Notes: generated from the letters alone by a model not told the origin. Positions 35,079 to 43,196 are shown, counted from the first letter of the stretch. The stretch is DNA of 64,000 nucleotides from MWBF01 sp040772005 (GCA_040772005.1 JAXGYZ010000014.1:62001-126000); one strand, 5' to 3'. Numbers and translations are program-made.

Positions 35079-36038
35079 TTACTCCGCCGATAGGCCCTGC
35101 GCCAATATCCGCTCGGCCACTTCCATCGTCTTGATCGCATCCCCGAAGTGCGACGCGGGCAGCGTGCCCGCCTGCACGCAGTCGATGAACTCCCGGTTCT
35201 TCGCCTGGAAGCCGCCGTAGACATAAAACTCGTCGCTGCGGGCGACCGAGCGGGTGTCGTAGACCACACCCTGCGTGTCGCCGTCCGCATAGACGACGCC
35301 GCGACCCTCGTGCTCCGCCTCCACCGCGATGCCCGGCGCGTGCATCTCCACCGCGAAGATGCGCCGGCCGCTCGTCCAGCTGTTGAGCATCACGCCGAGG
35401 CTGCCGTTGTCGAAGTGGAGCGTGGCCGCAATGAAGTTGATGTCGGGCGTCATCACCCGTTTCGTCGTGCCCTCGACCCGGACGACCTCGCCGCCGCACA
35501 GCCAGCGCAGCGTGTCGATCGCGTGCACCCCGTCGTCCATCATGTGGTCGCGCGTGTCGAGATGGGGCACGGGCAGGTGCTTGTAGAACCGGCAGACGGC
35601 ATGCGTGATGGGCCCGCGCGCGAGACACTGCGCGTGGAGCTGGACGACCATCGGGCACGTCCGACGCTGGAAGCTGACCTGGGTGATGCAGCCGTGTTTC
35701 TCCGCCAGGTACGCCAGGTTGCGCGCCTGGTGCAGCGTGATGCCCAGCGGCTTCTCGAAGTAGACGTTTTGCCCCTGCTGGAGACACCAGACCGCCAGGT
35801 GATACATGACCTCCGGCTGCCCGATGATGTAGACCGCGTCCGGCGCAACCTCCGTGACCATCTGCCGATAATCGGTGTAGCGCCGCTCCGCGGGAATCGC
35901 GTACTTGTCCGCGGTCGCGTGCAGCCGGTCGGGCCGGATGTCGCAGATGCCCGCGAACTCGACGTCGGGGAAGGAGGCGAGCGAGGGATAGTGGACCATG
36001 TTCGCCATGACCCCCGCGCCGATCATTGCTATGCGCAT
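35079..36038 (-). CDS. Gfo/Idh/MocA-family oxidoreductase
   Basis: 319 residues. Rossmann N-terminus MRIAMIGAGVMANMVHYP (GxGxxA-type nucleotide site); the family EKP motif in NVYFEKPLGITLHQA, whose Lys binds substrate and cofactor; and a C-terminal alpha/beta substrate domain. An AGGAG site lies before the ATG. The family oxidises or reduces sugars, inositols and glycosides with NAD(P). It is followed downstream by UroD protein 2 and preceded by a sugar isomerase gene, all on the same strand. This fits a pathway for sugar oxidation or epimerisation. The substrate is unknown. Confidence 0.92.
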   Translation of the reverse strand: MRIAMIGAGVMANMVHYPSLASFPDVEFAGICDIRPDRLHATADKYAIPAERRYTDYRQMVTEVAPDAVYIIGQPEVMYHLAVWCLQQGQNVYFEKPLGITLHQARNLAYLAEKHGCITQVSFQRRTCPMVVQLHAQCLARGPITHAVCRFYKHLPVPHLDTRDHMMDDGVHAIDTLRWLCGGEVVRVEGTTKRVMTPDINFIAATLHFDNGSLGVMLNSWTSGRRIFAVEMHAPGIAVEAEHEGRGVVYADGDTQGVVYDTRSVARSDEFYVYGGFQAKNREFIDCVQAGTLPASHFGDAIKTMEVAERILAQGLSAE

Positions 36039-36057
36039 GGTAGGTGCTCCTGACGAG

Positions 36058-36140
36058 GAATGAGTAAAGAGTAACGAGTAAGGAGTAACGAGTAAAGAGT
36101 GGTCATCGACGCCGTTTACTCGTTACTCCTTACTCGTTTG
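36058..36140. repeat. inverted tandem GAGTAAC/GAGTAAG repeats, second site
   Basis: The left arm (36060-36100) is ATGAGTAAAGAGTAACGAGT-like and the right arm (36115-36136) is its inverse. The stop codon and last residues (RTNE) of the sugar isomerase gene come from the right arm. The same unit is used at 33380-33476. Confidence 0.8.
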
Positions 36141-36930
36141 TCCTTCCGAACAGCCCGCGCGCGAACACAAGGTCTTGTCCGATGAACTCTTCCACCCGCG
36201 CCTCGTCGGTGTATTCCGCGGTCAGGCAGACGACGCCGGCGTATTGCCGCCGCTGCAGCTCCGCGGCGACGCGCGGCCAGGAGGCCAGCCCGTCCGGCCC
36301 GCGCAGCCAGTAGTGCTGCCACTCGGCCACCGGGGCGTCCGGGTTGGTGCGCCGCCAGACCGCATTCTTGAGGTTGACCATCGCCAGGTGCGACCAGATG
36401 ATGTCGAGCGCCTGCTCCGGCGGCTCGCCGACGAGCGCCTCGTGCCCCGCGTCCCAAATGGCCGCAAAGCAGCGCGGATCGTACTTGCCGACGAGGTTGC
36501 GCAGCCCCATCGCGTTGGCGACCATCGGCCCGCTGTGGTTCTGCACGCCGACGGTCACGCCGTAACGCTCGAGCAGCGGCAGGAGCGCATCGAACTCGCG
36601 CTGCACCCTGTCGATGGTCGCGAGATAGCCCTCAGGCCCGACGCCGACCATGATGCGGATGATAGGAACGCCCGCCTCGGCACAGGCTGCGATCGTGGGC
36701 TCGTCAGTCGGCCCGGCAATGCTGAAGATGCGCACGCCCTCGCTCGCAAGCTGCCGCGCCGCCTGCGGCAGGTCGCGCTGCACGTTCTCGGGGAGCACCT
36801 GGTAACCGGGGCGGACGGGCAGCTCGATGCCATCGAACCCCCAGCCCTTGACCATCCGGCTCAACTCGCTCAGCGGAAGCTGCTTCCACGGTTTCGTAAA
36901 GACGGAGAACTGCACCTGGGGTTGGCTCAT
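36130..36930 (-). CDS. sugar phosphate isomerase/epimerase (xylose-isomerase-like TIM barrel)
   Basis: 266 residues from ATG 36930; AAGGAG lies five bases upstream and an adjacent ATG three bases earlier is possible. Family signs: LSRMVKGWGFDGIELPVRPGY, GVRIFSIAGPTDEPTI, LLERYGVTVGVQNHSGPMV, FAAIWDAGHEALVGE and HLAMVNLKNAVWRR, with Glu/Asp/His metal ligands in these strands. Such enzymes isomerise or epimerise sugars and inositols and often sit beside Gfo/Idh genes, as here. The C-terminus (FGRTNE) is encoded by a tandem repeat. Confidence 0.88.
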   Translation of the reverse strand: MSQPQVQFSVFTKPWKQLPLSELSRMVKGWGFDGIELPVRPGYQVLPENVQRDLPQAARQLASEGVRIFSIAGPTDEPTIAACAEAGVPIIRIMVGVGPEGYLATIDRVQREFDALLPLLERYGVTVGVQNHSGPMVANAMGLRNLVGKYDPRCFAAIWDAGHEALVGEPPEQALDIIWSHLAMVNLKNAVWRRTNPDAPVAEWQHYWLRGPDGLASWPRVAAELQRRQYAGVVCLTAEYTDEARVEEFIGQDLVFARGLFGRTNE

Positions 36931-36968
36931 CATGGCTCCTTCCATGGTGGTGGATTGGGGATGGAGCC

Positions 36969-36998
36969 ATTATAGTACACATTGCCGCGAACGGATAA
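36969..36998 (-). promoter_or_regulatory. probable promoter of the sugar isomerase gene
   Basis: Minus-strand TATAAT (36969-36974) with a weak -35 TTATCC (36993-36998), spacer 18. The leader is about 32 nt. Confidence 0.45.
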
Positions 36999-37053
36999 CC
37001 CAAATGACGGGGTAAGTGTTCGGCGCTACCCCGTAACCCAAGGTCAGCAAGCC

Positions 37054-37106
37054 TACAAACCCGGGTTCTGTGCGAAGCTGCGCTTCGCCGAGAAACCGGG
37101 TTTGTA
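37054..37106. repeat. TACAAACCCGG palindromic element, copy 2
   Basis: The arms TACAAACCCGGGTTCT and AGAAACCGGGTTTGTA flank GTGCGAAGCTGCGCTTCGCCG. It is nearly identical to 27647-27698, with compensated changes in the inner stem (GCGAAGC/GCTTCGC), which suggests selection for the fold. Confidence 0.8.
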
Positions 37107-37137
37107 ACGAAGACATGAGGGGCTAGGCTACGTCTGC

Positions 37138-38238
37138 CTACGCACCGACCGCCGGCCCTGCTGCCTTCTTTAGCGCCGACTGGATCATCAGGAACTCGCC
37201 GATGTTGTCCATCGTCACCAGCCCGACGAGCCGGCCATCGTGCGTGACGGGCAGCGTGTGGCACTGGCACTCCTGGAGCCGGCGCGAGACGCTCTCCAGC
37301 ATCTCGGACGAATCCGCGGCCGCAAAGTCGCGGCGCATCACATCGCGTACCCGCGCTTCCTGCCCCCGCTGGCGCAGCGCGGCAATCAGGTCGTTGCGGG
37401 TCAGGACGCCCTGCACGCCGAAGCTGTCTACGACCGGGAAGTCCTGCTGCGTCCCGGCGATGATGAGATCCGCCGCGCGGGCCAGCGTGTCGTCGGGCGA
37501 CAGCGCCCGGAAATCGGTCAGCATCGCCCGGCTGACCGGGATCCCGTCCAGCGCGCTCTTCATCTGCGTCATGCTGGATTCCTGTGCCGCACCGATCCAC
37601 ACGAACAGCGCGGTGAAGACCAGCAGCGGGTTGCCGAACAGGCCAAACAGACCCAGCAGGAACGCAAACGCCTGGCCCACCGACGCAGCAATCTGGGTGG
37701 CACGGGTGTACTCCAGCCGCGTCGCCAGCAGCGCTCGCAGCACCCGGCCGCCGTCCATCGGGAACGCGGGCAGCAGGTTGAACCCGACCAGGATCAGGTT
37801 GGTCACCAGCAGCCGCTGGAGCACCGACCCCTGGGTCAGGCTGAAGTTCTGCAGCCCTTCGAAGCCCTGCGCAATCAGGACGACCGGTACGAGCGCGGCC
37901 GCGATCACTACGTTTACCGCCGGGCCTGCCAGCGCGACCCACAGCTCCTCGATGGGTTTGTCGGGCATGCGCTCCAGCCGGGCGACGCCGCCAATGGGCA
38001 GCAGGGTAATATCGCGCGTCTTGATGCCATACCGCCGCGCGGTCAGCGCGTGGCCGTACTCGTGCGCCACCACGCTCGCGAACAACAGGATGATGAATGC
38101 CACGCTGGTGAGCCCGGCCAACAGCCCGCCGCCGGCCAGCATGTTCCCGAACAGCACGAACGCAATCAACAGCAGGAACGTGGCGTGCATGTACACGCCG
38201 ATCCCCGCAAACTCACCGATCTTCCATGACCACCGCAT
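37138..38238 (-). CDS. site-2 protease (M50) with two CBS domains
   Basis: 366 residues from ATG 38238 (GAGGAG seven bases upstream). Membrane metalloprotease: the zinc motif HEYGH in VVAHEYGHALTARRYG and the third ligand in NLLPAFPMDGGRVLRALLA, within about six hydrophobic segments (about 15-225). Two CBS domains follow (about 235-355), for example LSPDDTLARAADLI and LQECQCHTLPVTHDGRLVGLVTMD. This is the arrangement of the SpoIVFB/Rv2625c group. It cleaves substrates inside the membrane, and the CBS pair probably senses adenine nucleotides. It is the first gene of the minus-strand run. The substrate is unknown. Confidence 0.93.
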   Translation of the reverse strand: MRWSWKIGEFAGIGVYMHATFLLLIAFVLFGNMLAGGGLLAGLTSVAFIILLFASVVAHEYGHALTARRYGIKTRDITLLPIGGVARLERMPDKPIEELWVALAGPAVNVVIAAALVPVVLIAQGFEGLQNFSLTQGSVLQRLLVTNLILVGFNLLPAFPMDGGRVLRALLATRLEYTRATQIAASVGQAFAFLLGLFGLFGNPLLVFTALFVWIGAAQESSMTQMKSALDGIPVSRAMLTDFRALSPDDTLARAADLIIAGTQQDFPVVDSFGVQGVLTRNDLIAALRQRGQEARVRDVMRRDFAAADSSEMLESVSRRLQECQCHTLPVTHDGRLVGLVTMDNIGEFLMIQSALKKAAGPAVGA

Positions 38239-38407
38239 CTTGCCGCTCCTCACTTGCTAATCCATATAACGCTATCTTGTATAAGGATTGTATAGAGTTT
38301 TGAGGTAAGTACCGTAGCGTTTGTTACATTTGGGCCGCGCATGCAGCGACGCTTAAGGTTGCGGCAGTCACGGACGGCATGTGGTAAGATACGACGAGAA
38401 CACCATC

Positions 38408-38434
38408 GTGGGACGGGTTGCCAACCCGTCCTAC
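38408..38434. repeat. GTGGGACGGGTT palindrome, copy 2
   Basis: The same 27-base palindrome as 29806-29832 with one arm base changed. A half-copy of the GAGTCGAGGCTT element (ACCGGCTAAAGCCTCGACCC) follows at 38478-38498. Both lie in the divergent gap 38239-38548. Confidence 0.7.
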
Positions 38435-38548
38435 AGCATATCTGAACTCTGAGCCAGGAATTCCCGATTTGCTGCCCACCGGCTAAAGCCTCGACCCCGG
38501 CAGCATTTGGGATACCTGAGCCATGAGCGGGACAAAGGAGGAAAACAG

Positions 38549-39322
38549 ATGCCTGCACCAAACCCGATCAACAAGTCGAGTTATCCGTGGGGTCAGGTCG
38601 AGGTCTATGAGGACAAAGCCAGCCTGGGCGCGGCCGCCGCGGCCTTCGTCGCAGAGCGCCTGCGGGAGGCCATCGCCACACGGGGCGCAGCGCGCCTGAT
38701 CCTCGCGACCGGCGCATCGCAGTACGAGTTCCTGGCCGCGCTCCGCATGCAGCCCGATATGGTGTGGCCGCGCGTCACCGCCTTCCATCTGGACGAGTAC
38801 CTGGGCATGGATGACCGCCACCCGGCCAGCTTCAGGCGCTATCTGCGGGAGCGCGTGTTCGACCACCTGCCCTTTGGCCAGGTGCACCTGCTGGCGGGCG
38901 ATGCCGCGGACCCGGCTGCGGAGTGCGCACGCTACGCCGCGCTGCTCGACGAGGCGCCGGTCGACGTCGCGTGTATCGGCATCGGGGAGAACGGTCACCT
39001 GGCCTTCAACGACCCGCCCGCGGACTTCGAGACGCCCGCGCGTGTCCACATCGTCGCGCTGGACGAGGCGTGCCGCCGCCAGCAGGTCGGGGAGGGACAC
39101 TTCCCGACGATGGCCGACGTGCCCACCCGCGCGCTCTCGCTGACCATACCCGCTATCCTCGCCGCGCGAGCGGTCTCCTGCGTCGTGCCCGACCGCCGGA
39201 AGGCGGAGGCCGTGCGCTGCACGCTGGCCGGCCCCATCACTCCCGCGTGCCCCGCATCCGCGCTGCGCATGCACACGGACGTGCGGCTGTATCTGGATCA
39301 GGAGTCGGCCGCACATCTGTAG
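38549..39322 (+). CDS. nagB: glucosamine-6-phosphate deaminase-like protein
   Basis: 257 residues from ATG 38549 (AAAGGAGG upstream; the frame is open 14 codons further but that part includes the ribosome site). Landmarks: LILATGASQYEFLAAL, TAFHLDEYLGM, GIGENGHLAFNDPP and VPTRALSLTIPAIL. It converts GlcN6P to fructose-6-phosphate and ammonia. The active-site His lies in NGHLAFN; the Asp and Glu seen in E. coli NagB at DGHIAFNEP are Asn and Asp here. This variant is common in this subfamily but weakens the exact substrate call. The stop TAG is also the first bases of a palindromic repeat. Confidence 0.85.
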   Translation: MPAPNPINKSSYPWGQVEVYEDKASLGAAAAAFVAERLREAIATRGAARLILATGASQYEFLAALRMQPDMVWPRVTAFHLDEYLGMDDRHPASFRRYLRERVFDHLPFGQVHLLAGDAADPAAECARYAALLDEAPVDVACIGIGENGHLAFNDPPADFETPARVHIVALDEACRRQQVGEGHFPTMADVPTRALSLTIPAILAARAVSCVVPDRRKAEAVRCTLAGPITPACPASALRMHTDVRLYLDQESAAHL

Positions 39323-39579
39323 GGGCGAGGCCGGCAATCCCGAACCGGCGTGGACGGACAGACGTGCCCTGATATCCTGACGGTGGGATGCATCTTACCG
39401 TTGGTGCCGGCCTCGCCCTTGCCTGCCATACGAGACCGCGTACCCACGATGGTCGACCGCGTCTCGTATGGTCGGCAGGGCGAAGTAAACCCTCAACGGC
39501 AGCTTGTCCACAACGAGGAGCCGGGCTATCGACGCGCGTGGGCACCGCACGGCCCGCGGCGGTTTCCTTCGCGCCCTAC
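39319..39579. repeat. GTAGGGGCGAGG modular hairpin element, copy 3
   Basis: It starts GTAGGGGCGAGGCCGGC, whose TAG is the nagB stop codon, and ends GCGCCCTAC. Several hairpins lie inside: GGGCGAGGCCGGC with its inverse, CCATACGAGAC with GTCTCGTATGG, and GGGCGAAGTAAACC with GGTTTCCTTCGCGCC. It shares arm words with the copies at 28760 and 34808, but in a different order. Confidence 0.8.
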
Positions 39580-39595
39580 CATGTGGCGGAAATGC

Positions 39596-40849
39596 CTACC
39601 TCACCCAGCCCCGCGTCACAACGGCCTCCGCCACGCGCGCGACCGCGACGAGATACGCGGCCAGCCGGTTGTGGACCTGGCGGCTCTGCGCCATCCGGTG
39701 CACCTCGTGGAATGCCTTGGTCATGGCAGCATCCAGCCGCGCGTGTACGTCGGCCAGCGGCCAGTAGAAGTTGTACGCGTTCTGCACCTGTTCGAAGTAG
39801 CTGACCGTCACGCCGCCCGCGTTGCAGAGGAAGTCGGGGATGACGAACGCGCCCTTGGCGTGGAGAATCTCGTCGGCCTCCGGGGTCGTCGGGCCGTTCG
39901 CCAGCTCCGCGATGACCTTCGCCTGGATGCGCGGCGCGTTCTCCGCGGTGATGACGGCTTCGAGCGCGGATGGAAAGAGGATGGTGACGGGCAGCTCGAG
40001 CAGCTCTGCATTCGTCAGCGCGTCTGCGTCCTGGAATCCGGCCAGGCTGCCCGTGCGCTGCTTCCATTCGGAGGCCGCCGCGTAATCGATGCCGTGCGGA
40101 TTGTAGATGCCCCCGCGCGAGTCGCTGATGGCGACCGTCTTCAGGCCCAGCAGTTCGGCGCCCAGCTTGTGCGCATATTGCCCGGCGTTGCCATACCCCT
40201 GGATTGCCACTGCCGCGCCCTCGAAGTTGAGGCCGAGCGCCTGCGCGGCCTCCCGCACGGTGTACATGCCCCCGCGCGCGGTGGCATCGCTCCGCCCCTG
40301 TGAGCCGAACAGGTGCACCGGCTTGCCCGTAATGACGCCCGGCTGGTGGCGGCCGGTGATGACCTCGTACTCGTCCATCATCCAGGCCATGATTTGCGGG
40401 TTGGTGTAGACATCCGGCGCAGGCACATCCTCTTCCGGCCCGACGAAGTGCGCGATCTTGCGCATGTACCCGCGGCTGAGCCGTTCCAGTTCCGACGCGG
40501 AAAGGCTGCGCGGGTCGCACACGACGCCGCCCTTGCCGCCGCCCAGCGGAATATCCACGAGCGATGTCTTCCACGTCATCCACGCGGCCAGCGCGCGCAC
40601 GGTGTCGACCGTCTCGTTGGCGTGAAAGCGGATGCCGCCTTTGGCCGGTCCGCGCGCGGTGTTATATTGGATGCGGAAGCCCTGGAAGACCTCGTAGCCG
40701 CCATCATCCATCAGCACGGGCAGGGTGAACGCGACCTCCTGCATCGGCTCGCGCAGGAACGCGTGGAGTGCAGGGGCCAAGCCCAGGAGCGCTGCAGCCT
40801 CGTCGAGTTGCTGTTGAGCAATCTGAAACGGGTTGGGTTGAGCAGGCAT
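39596..40849 (-). CDS. gdhA: Glu/Leu/Phe/Val dehydrogenase (glutamate dehydrogenase)
   Basis: 417 residues from ATG 40849. Dimerisation/catalytic domain: RIQYNTARGPAKGGIRFH, MTWKTSLVDIPLGGGKGGV (catalytic Lys in GGGKGG), GPEEDVPAPDVYTNPQIMAWM. Rossmann domain: VAIQGYGNAGQYAHKL, then ELANGPTTPEAD and the C-terminal DFLCNAGGVTVSYFEQVQN. It interconverts glutamate and 2-oxoglutarate/ammonia with NAD(P); other amino-acid substrates are possible from sequence alone. Its leader holds a perfect 11-bp hairpin. It is convergent with nagB, and both release or handle ammonia. Confidence 0.95.
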   Translation of the reverse strand: MPAQPNPFQIAQQQLDEAAALLGLAPALHAFLREPMQEVAFTLPVLMDDGGYEVFQGFRIQYNTARGPAKGGIRFHANETVDTVRALAAWMTWKTSLVDIPLGGGKGGVVCDPRSLSASELERLSRGYMRKIAHFVGPEEDVPAPDVYTNPQIMAWMMDEYEVITGRHQPGVITGKPVHLFGSQGRSDATARGGMYTVREAAQALGLNFEGAAVAIQGYGNAGQYAHKLGAELLGLKTVAISDSRGGIYNPHGIDYAAASEWKQRTGSLAGFQDADALTNAELLELPVTILFPSALEAVITAENAPRIQAKVIAELANGPTTPEADEILHAKGAFVIPDFLCNAGGVTVSYFEQVQNAYNFYWPLADVHARLDAAMTKAFHEVHRMAQSRQVHNRLAAYLVAVARVAEAVVTRGWVR

Positions 40850-40920
40850 CGAAAGCAGTAGTCCTTTCGGCATGTGGAATCGCTGAAGTGGCTGGTGAAG
40901 GCGATAGCCGCAGACGCGCA

Positions 40921-40946
40921 GCCGCCGCTACATTAGTAGCGGCGGC
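40921..40946 (-). promoter_or_regulatory. hairpin in the gdhA leader
   Basis: GCCGCCGCTAC (40921-40931), a four-base loop and GTAGCGGCGGC (40936-40946) form a perfect 11-bp stem about 72 bases upstream of the gdhA start and downstream of its predicted promoter. No T-run follows, so it is not a plain terminator. Confidence 0.5.
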
Positions 40947-40976
40947 GATCGACGGTGACCAGCACCCAGGGCGCAA

Positions 40977-41005
40977 AGAATAGCACACACGGCACCATGC
41001 CGCAA
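40977..41005 (-). promoter_or_regulatory. probable promoter of gdhA
   Basis: Minus-strand TTGCGG (41000-41005), spacer 17, TATTCT (40977-40982). The leader of about 120 nt contains the 11-bp hairpin. Confidence 0.5.
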
Positions 41006-41034
41006 ACTGCCCCACCTGGTCCCGGCGTGTCAGT

Positions 41035-41104
41035 GGAGTCGAGGCTTTAGCCGGTTTGGGTGTGTAATCACACAGTCAGCCTCACCGGCTGCAGCCTCGA
41101 CTCC
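41035..41104. repeat. GGAGTCGAGGCTTTAGCCGG hairpin element, full copy
   Basis: The arms GGAGTCGAGGCTTTAGCCGG and CCGGCTGCAGCCTCGACTCC pair over about 20 bp with two mismatches, around a loop holding GTGTG/CACAC. Half-copies are at 22437-22471 and 38478-38498. Confidence 0.75.
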
Positions 41105-41175
41105 GGATGCGCATCGCGGTCTCCGTGCTTCGTAGCCTTCGCGCTCCTCTGCGGCTTCGTGTTCCGGACGCGCCC

Positions 41176-42438
41176 TCACCGAGCCAGCGGCAGCGTATCC
41201 GGCGCATACGGCAGCACGTTGACCGCTGCGCCTGCGCCGTGCACGCGCAGCGCCGCGGCCAGCGCATCCTCCACCGACGAATACGGCGTGAACCCCAGCG
41301 CCCGCGCATCCTCCGCGCGGATGCCGCCGCTCACCAGCGAGATGCTGGCCCGCTCGCGCATCTTGGCCCACGCCAGCGCAACCGCGCCCGACACCACGTT
41401 GGTGATCGTCCCGTCGCTGATGGCCGCGTCGATGCGCTCCGCCGGCAGCGCGGTGAAGTTGAGCATCTCGTGATGGCTGACCGACACGCCCTCGGGGGAG
41501 GGCGTCACGACGATGACCGTGCCGCCCGCGCGCACGGCGAGGTCCGCGGGGTAGAGCGACTTGTGCGCCTGCCAGAACTCGATGTCGCACGGGTGCGAGC
41601 CCGCGATGACGATGTCTGCCTGGCCCGGCAGCGGCACGCCGTACACCTCCCGCGCGACCGCCACGCCCGCGCGGTGCGCTGTGCGCGGGTCGCCGTAGAA
41701 CCCCCGCACGAGCTGCGCCTCCGCGTTGAGCACGACGTTGAAGATCACGTGCAGTCCTGCCTGTTCCGCGATGAGCTCCATCTCCGCGCGCACGGGGTTG
41801 TCCGCGATGCCCAGATATGAGCGCCGCGAGCGCACGCTGAACAGGTGGGTCGCGCCGGTCGTCTCGGCGCCCGAGACGCCGGGCTGGACGATCTTCGCGC
41901 CTGCCGAGAAGCCGGGGATGTGGTGTGGGACGATCGAGCCCAGCCCGATGACGAAATCCGCGTCGAGCACGGGCCGTGCGATGCTGACCGGCGTGCCGTT
42001 CGGCGTCACACCCAGGTCGACCATCTGCTCCCGGTCCTGCCACGGGCTGTTGATCACGCGCACGCGGCCCGTCACCTCCGGGCCGTAGTGCCGGCGGATC
42101 TCCGCCTCAGTCATAGGCCGGTGCGTGCCCAGTGCGATGATGACGGTGCACTGTTCGTCGCGCACCCCGGCCGCGTTCAGCTCGTCCAGCAGCGCGGGGA
42201 TGATGAGTTCACACGGCGTCTGCCGCGTCAGGTCGTCGGCCAGGATGGCGACCGACCGCGCGCCACGCACCGCCTCGCGCAGCGGCCGTGCGCCCACCGG
42301 TGCATCGAGCGCCCGCCGGATCTCCCCGCGCGGGTCCGCCACGCCCTGCACCGGTCGCGGCGCCAGCACCGCCGTCGGGCATTCCGCCGGCACTTCGAAC
42401 CCGATCGTCTCGTCGCCGTAGGGGATGGTGATGTGCAT
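41176..42438 (-). CDS. larA: LarA-like nickel-pincer racemase/epimerase
   Basis: 420 residues from ATG 42438 (AAGGAG seven bases upstream). Lactate-racemase domain with the full cofactor set: DDLTRQTP (68-75), His106 in GTHRPMT, His172 in IVPHHIPGFSAG, Lys182 in AGAKIVQPG, and His198 in ETTGATHLF. Each is offset by two from L. plantarum LarA His108, His174, Lys184 and His200. It should therefore bind the nickel-pincer nucleotide and racemise or epimerise a 2-hydroxy acid. Many homologues act on other hydroxy acids, so lactate is not assured. No larB, larC or larE lies nearby; these must be elsewhere for activity. Confidence 0.85.
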   Translation of the reverse strand: MHITIPYGDETIGFEVPAECPTAVLAPRPVQGVADPRGEIRRALDAPVGARPLREAVRGARSVAILADDLTRQTPCELIIPALLDELNAAGVRDEQCTVIIALGTHRPMTEAEIRRHYGPEVTGRVRVINSPWQDREQMVDLGVTPNGTPVSIARPVLDADFVIGLGSIVPHHIPGFSAGAKIVQPGVSGAETTGATHLFSVRSRRSYLGIADNPVRAEMELIAEQAGLHVIFNVVLNAEAQLVRGFYGDPRTAHRAGVAVAREVYGVPLPGQADIVIAGSHPCDIEFWQAHKSLYPADLAVRAGGTVIVVTPSPEGVSVSHHEMLNFTALPAERIDAAISDGTITNVVSGAVALAWAKMRERASISLVSGGIRAEDARALGFTPYSSVEDALAAALRVHGAGAAVNVLPYAPDTLPLAR

Positions 42439-42452
42439 CGAATGCTCCTTCG

Positions 42453-42568
42453 ACGATTGAAGATTGAAGATTGCAGATTCAAGATTCGTCCTGCCGGCCA
42501 CACTGTGTGTTCGGCATCACCCATCCGGCACCGGCAATCTTCAATCCTCAATCTTCAATCTTCAATCA
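42453..42568. repeat. inverted tandem GATTGAA repeats
   Basis: The left arm (42455-42486) is made of GATTGAAGATTGAAGATTG-like units and the right arm (42534-42567) of their inverse (CAATCTTCAATC). The last codons of the Nudix gene (SMIED) lie in the right arm. Confidence 0.8.
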
Positions 42569-43118
42569 TGCTTCGCGCCAGCGCCAACGCGACCGCCGCG
42601 GCCCACGGCAGGACCTTGAACTCGCCCCCGCGCAGCGCGGCCTCGAGCTCGCCGCGGGTGAGGTGAAGCAGTTCCTGTTCCTCCAGGTCATCCACGATGG
42701 GATCGGCCACGCGGGCCGCGCCGGTCGCCAGATAGAAGTGTGCCCGGCCCACTCCGCGGTTCGCGTCGACCGCGTACTCGCCCAGGGGGGTCCAGTCCGC
42801 CGCCTCGTAGCCCGTCTCCTCGCGCAGCTCCCGCTGCGCCGCGGCCAGCGGCTCCTCGCCCCGCTCCATGTACCCGCCGACCAGGGCGAGCGTCGGGCCG
42901 TCGACCGCATACTTCGTCTGGCGGAAGCACAGGTAGCGACCATCGCCGGTCACGGCCACGATGTTGACGTAATCAGGGGTGATGACCCACTGCCAGTCGT
43001 CGATGACCCGGCCGTCGGGCAGCTCGACCCTGTGCTGCTCGACGGTGAGGAACTTCCCCTTGTCCAGCACGACCTTCCGGTCCCGCGTGATCCACGCCGC
43101 AAACTTCGCCTTCGTCAT
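42555..43118 (-). CDS. Nudix hydrolase
   Basis: 187 residues from ATG 43118 (AGGAGAGG just upstream; an ATG 15 bases earlier is possible). The Nudix box reads GGYMERGEEPLAAAQRELRE-ETGYE, matching Gx5Ex7REUxEExGU with all metal-binding Glu. An ADP-ribose-pyrophosphatase-like N-terminus (VVLDKGKFLTVEQHRVELPDG) precedes it. It hydrolyses a nucleoside diphosphate linked to another group, such as ADP-ribose or nucleotide sugars. It is divergent from the secretome island and has its own promoter. Confidence 0.92.
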   Translation of the reverse strand: MTKAKFAAWITRDRKVVLDKGKFLTVEQHRVELPDGRVIDDWQWVITPDYVNIVAVTGDGRYLCFRQTKYAVDGPTLALVGGYMERGEEPLAAAQRELREETGYEAADWTPLGEYAVDANRGVGRAHFYLATGAARVADPIVDDLEEQELLHLTRGELEAALRGGEFKVLPWAAAVALALARSMIED

Positions 43119-43166
43119 GCCCTCTCCTGCCATGCGCTGTCTTTTCTGCGTCGATATTTGGACCAC

Positions 43167-43196
43167 ATCATAACAGACACCGCGTCGCACGGGCAA
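43167..43196 (-). promoter_or_regulatory. probable promoter of the Nudix gene
   Basis: Minus-strand TTGCCC (43191-43196), spacer 18, TATGAT (43167-43172), ending about 49 bases before ATG 43118. Confidence 0.5.
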
